A stretch of DNA of 64,000 bases from Flavobacterium cerinum (GTDB lineage: Bacteria > Bacteroidota > Bacteroidia > Flavobacteriales > Flavobacteriaceae): positions 930,001 to 994,000 of the forward strand of contig NZ_CP101751.1 in the NCBI RefSeq assembly GCF_024496085.1, written 5' to 3'. The first letter of the stretch is position 1. Every line of letters starts with the position of its first letter. A program made the position numbers and the translations under genes. Shown here piece after piece: positions 63,548 through 64,000 of this stretch. The notes under the pieces were generated by a model, which was given only the letters and a program-made list of their open reading frames with translations, had not been told where the DNA came from and made no database searches.

Positions 63548-64000
63548 CCTTTTGCATTTTTTGATGTTTCAAAAGTAGGAAATTAGAATTTAAGTAGAAA
63601 ATTTTGTTTGACTCTGGATTTTAATGCAAACAGTGATTTTTTTTATTTTTTATTACTCGTTTTGTAAGTATTAACTTTTGTAGGATTTACAAGGGTTTTA
63701 AGATTTTTTTAGTAGTTCATTTTTATTAAAATAGCTTTTTTGTGCTATATTTTTTACTTATACATAGTTTTTCTTAAAAAAAATATTTTACATTTGTGTG
63801 AAATTTAACAGTTGTTCCTACGTATAAGTACTTGTGTTTTTGAGCTTTTTTGTAGGAAGAATTGTCATTATTTTTAAAATGTTTGGTACATTTTTATTTG
63901 TTTTAGCAAATAGTTAAAGTGTTTTGTAGGAGAAACATGAGTGTTGTTTGTGATAATATTGATTAAATAAGATTAAAAAGCAAAAGAGTAATATTTTAAT
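63548..64000. other. Gene-free stretch at the right edge
   Basis: 450 nt of very T-rich DNA. It holds the bioB promoter box (63570-63577). On the plus strand TACATTTG (63789-63796) matches a -7 box and probably serves a gene beyond the window. I see no ORF, RNA or repeat. Confidence 0.55.

Overview
The window looks like chromosomal DNA of a Flavobacterium-like member of the Flavobacteriaceae (Bacteroidota). Reasons: three secreted proteins end in a type IX secretion (T9SS) sorting tail with a YPNP motif; promoters fit the Bacteroidota form TTG-N17..23-TAnnTTTG (clearest upstream of the tRNA-Asn pair and atpD); Shine-Dalgarno sites are weak; and families such as DUF4270, DUF4286, MuiA-like, LytS/LytTR and an OlsF-like fused acyltransferase are present. 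atpD-atpC sit apart from any other ATP synthase genes. Most of the window is housekeeping DNA of moderate GC.

Layout. 1-3.5 kb: minus-strand small lipoprotein and membrane genes, an aldehyde dehydrogenase and a thioredoxin cluster. 3.6-12 kb: an AT-rich accessory island with an XRE regulator, hsdM (broken by one extra base), hsdS, an abortive-infection-like gene, hsdR, a broken replication-protein-like gene, a tRNA-Asn remnant and a solo GIY-YIG nuclease gene, ending at two identical tRNA-Asn genes. 12.3-24.5 kb: rseP, an M1 peptidase, serS, a TPR protein, DUF4286-rsmA-mgtE-proC-dehydrogenase-VOC, and two small membrane proteins. 24.5-39.3 kb: an OlsF-like acyltransferase, xth, an OmpA lipoprotein, an aldo/keto reductase, a GSDH-like secreted protein, a MuiA operon, a LytS/LytTR pair and a GT51 transglycosylase. 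39.4-45.7 kb: a PEBP protein, two AT-rich orphan genes, then the panC-panD-flippase-esterase-like-radA run. 45.8-52.1 kb: a short GT5 protein, DUF4270, glmS, atpD-atpC. 52.2-55.5 kb: a large secreted metallopeptidase. 55.6-63.5 kb: a biotin locus (bioF, bioD, bioA, a ketoacyl synthase and convergent bioB) with recX and a cupin protein.

The most interesting part is the island. The gene between hsdS and hsdR encodes an Abi-C-like protein whose last ~75 residues resemble the C-terminus of the neighbouring HsdR (16 of 26 identical residues in the best block). This suggests a defence effector that docks on the same methyltransferase core as the restriction subunit. hsdM carries a single-base frameshift that would silence the complex if it is real. 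At the right edge two converging ORFs both stop inside a tRNA-Asn fragment that is interrupted by an 18-bp palindrome, and the left edge keeps an orphan terminator with a tRNA-like tail. tRNA-Asn therefore looks like the anchor of the island.

All calls come from reading sequence and translations. No database search was possible, so family names rest on recognised motifs, and identity counts are hand alignments.
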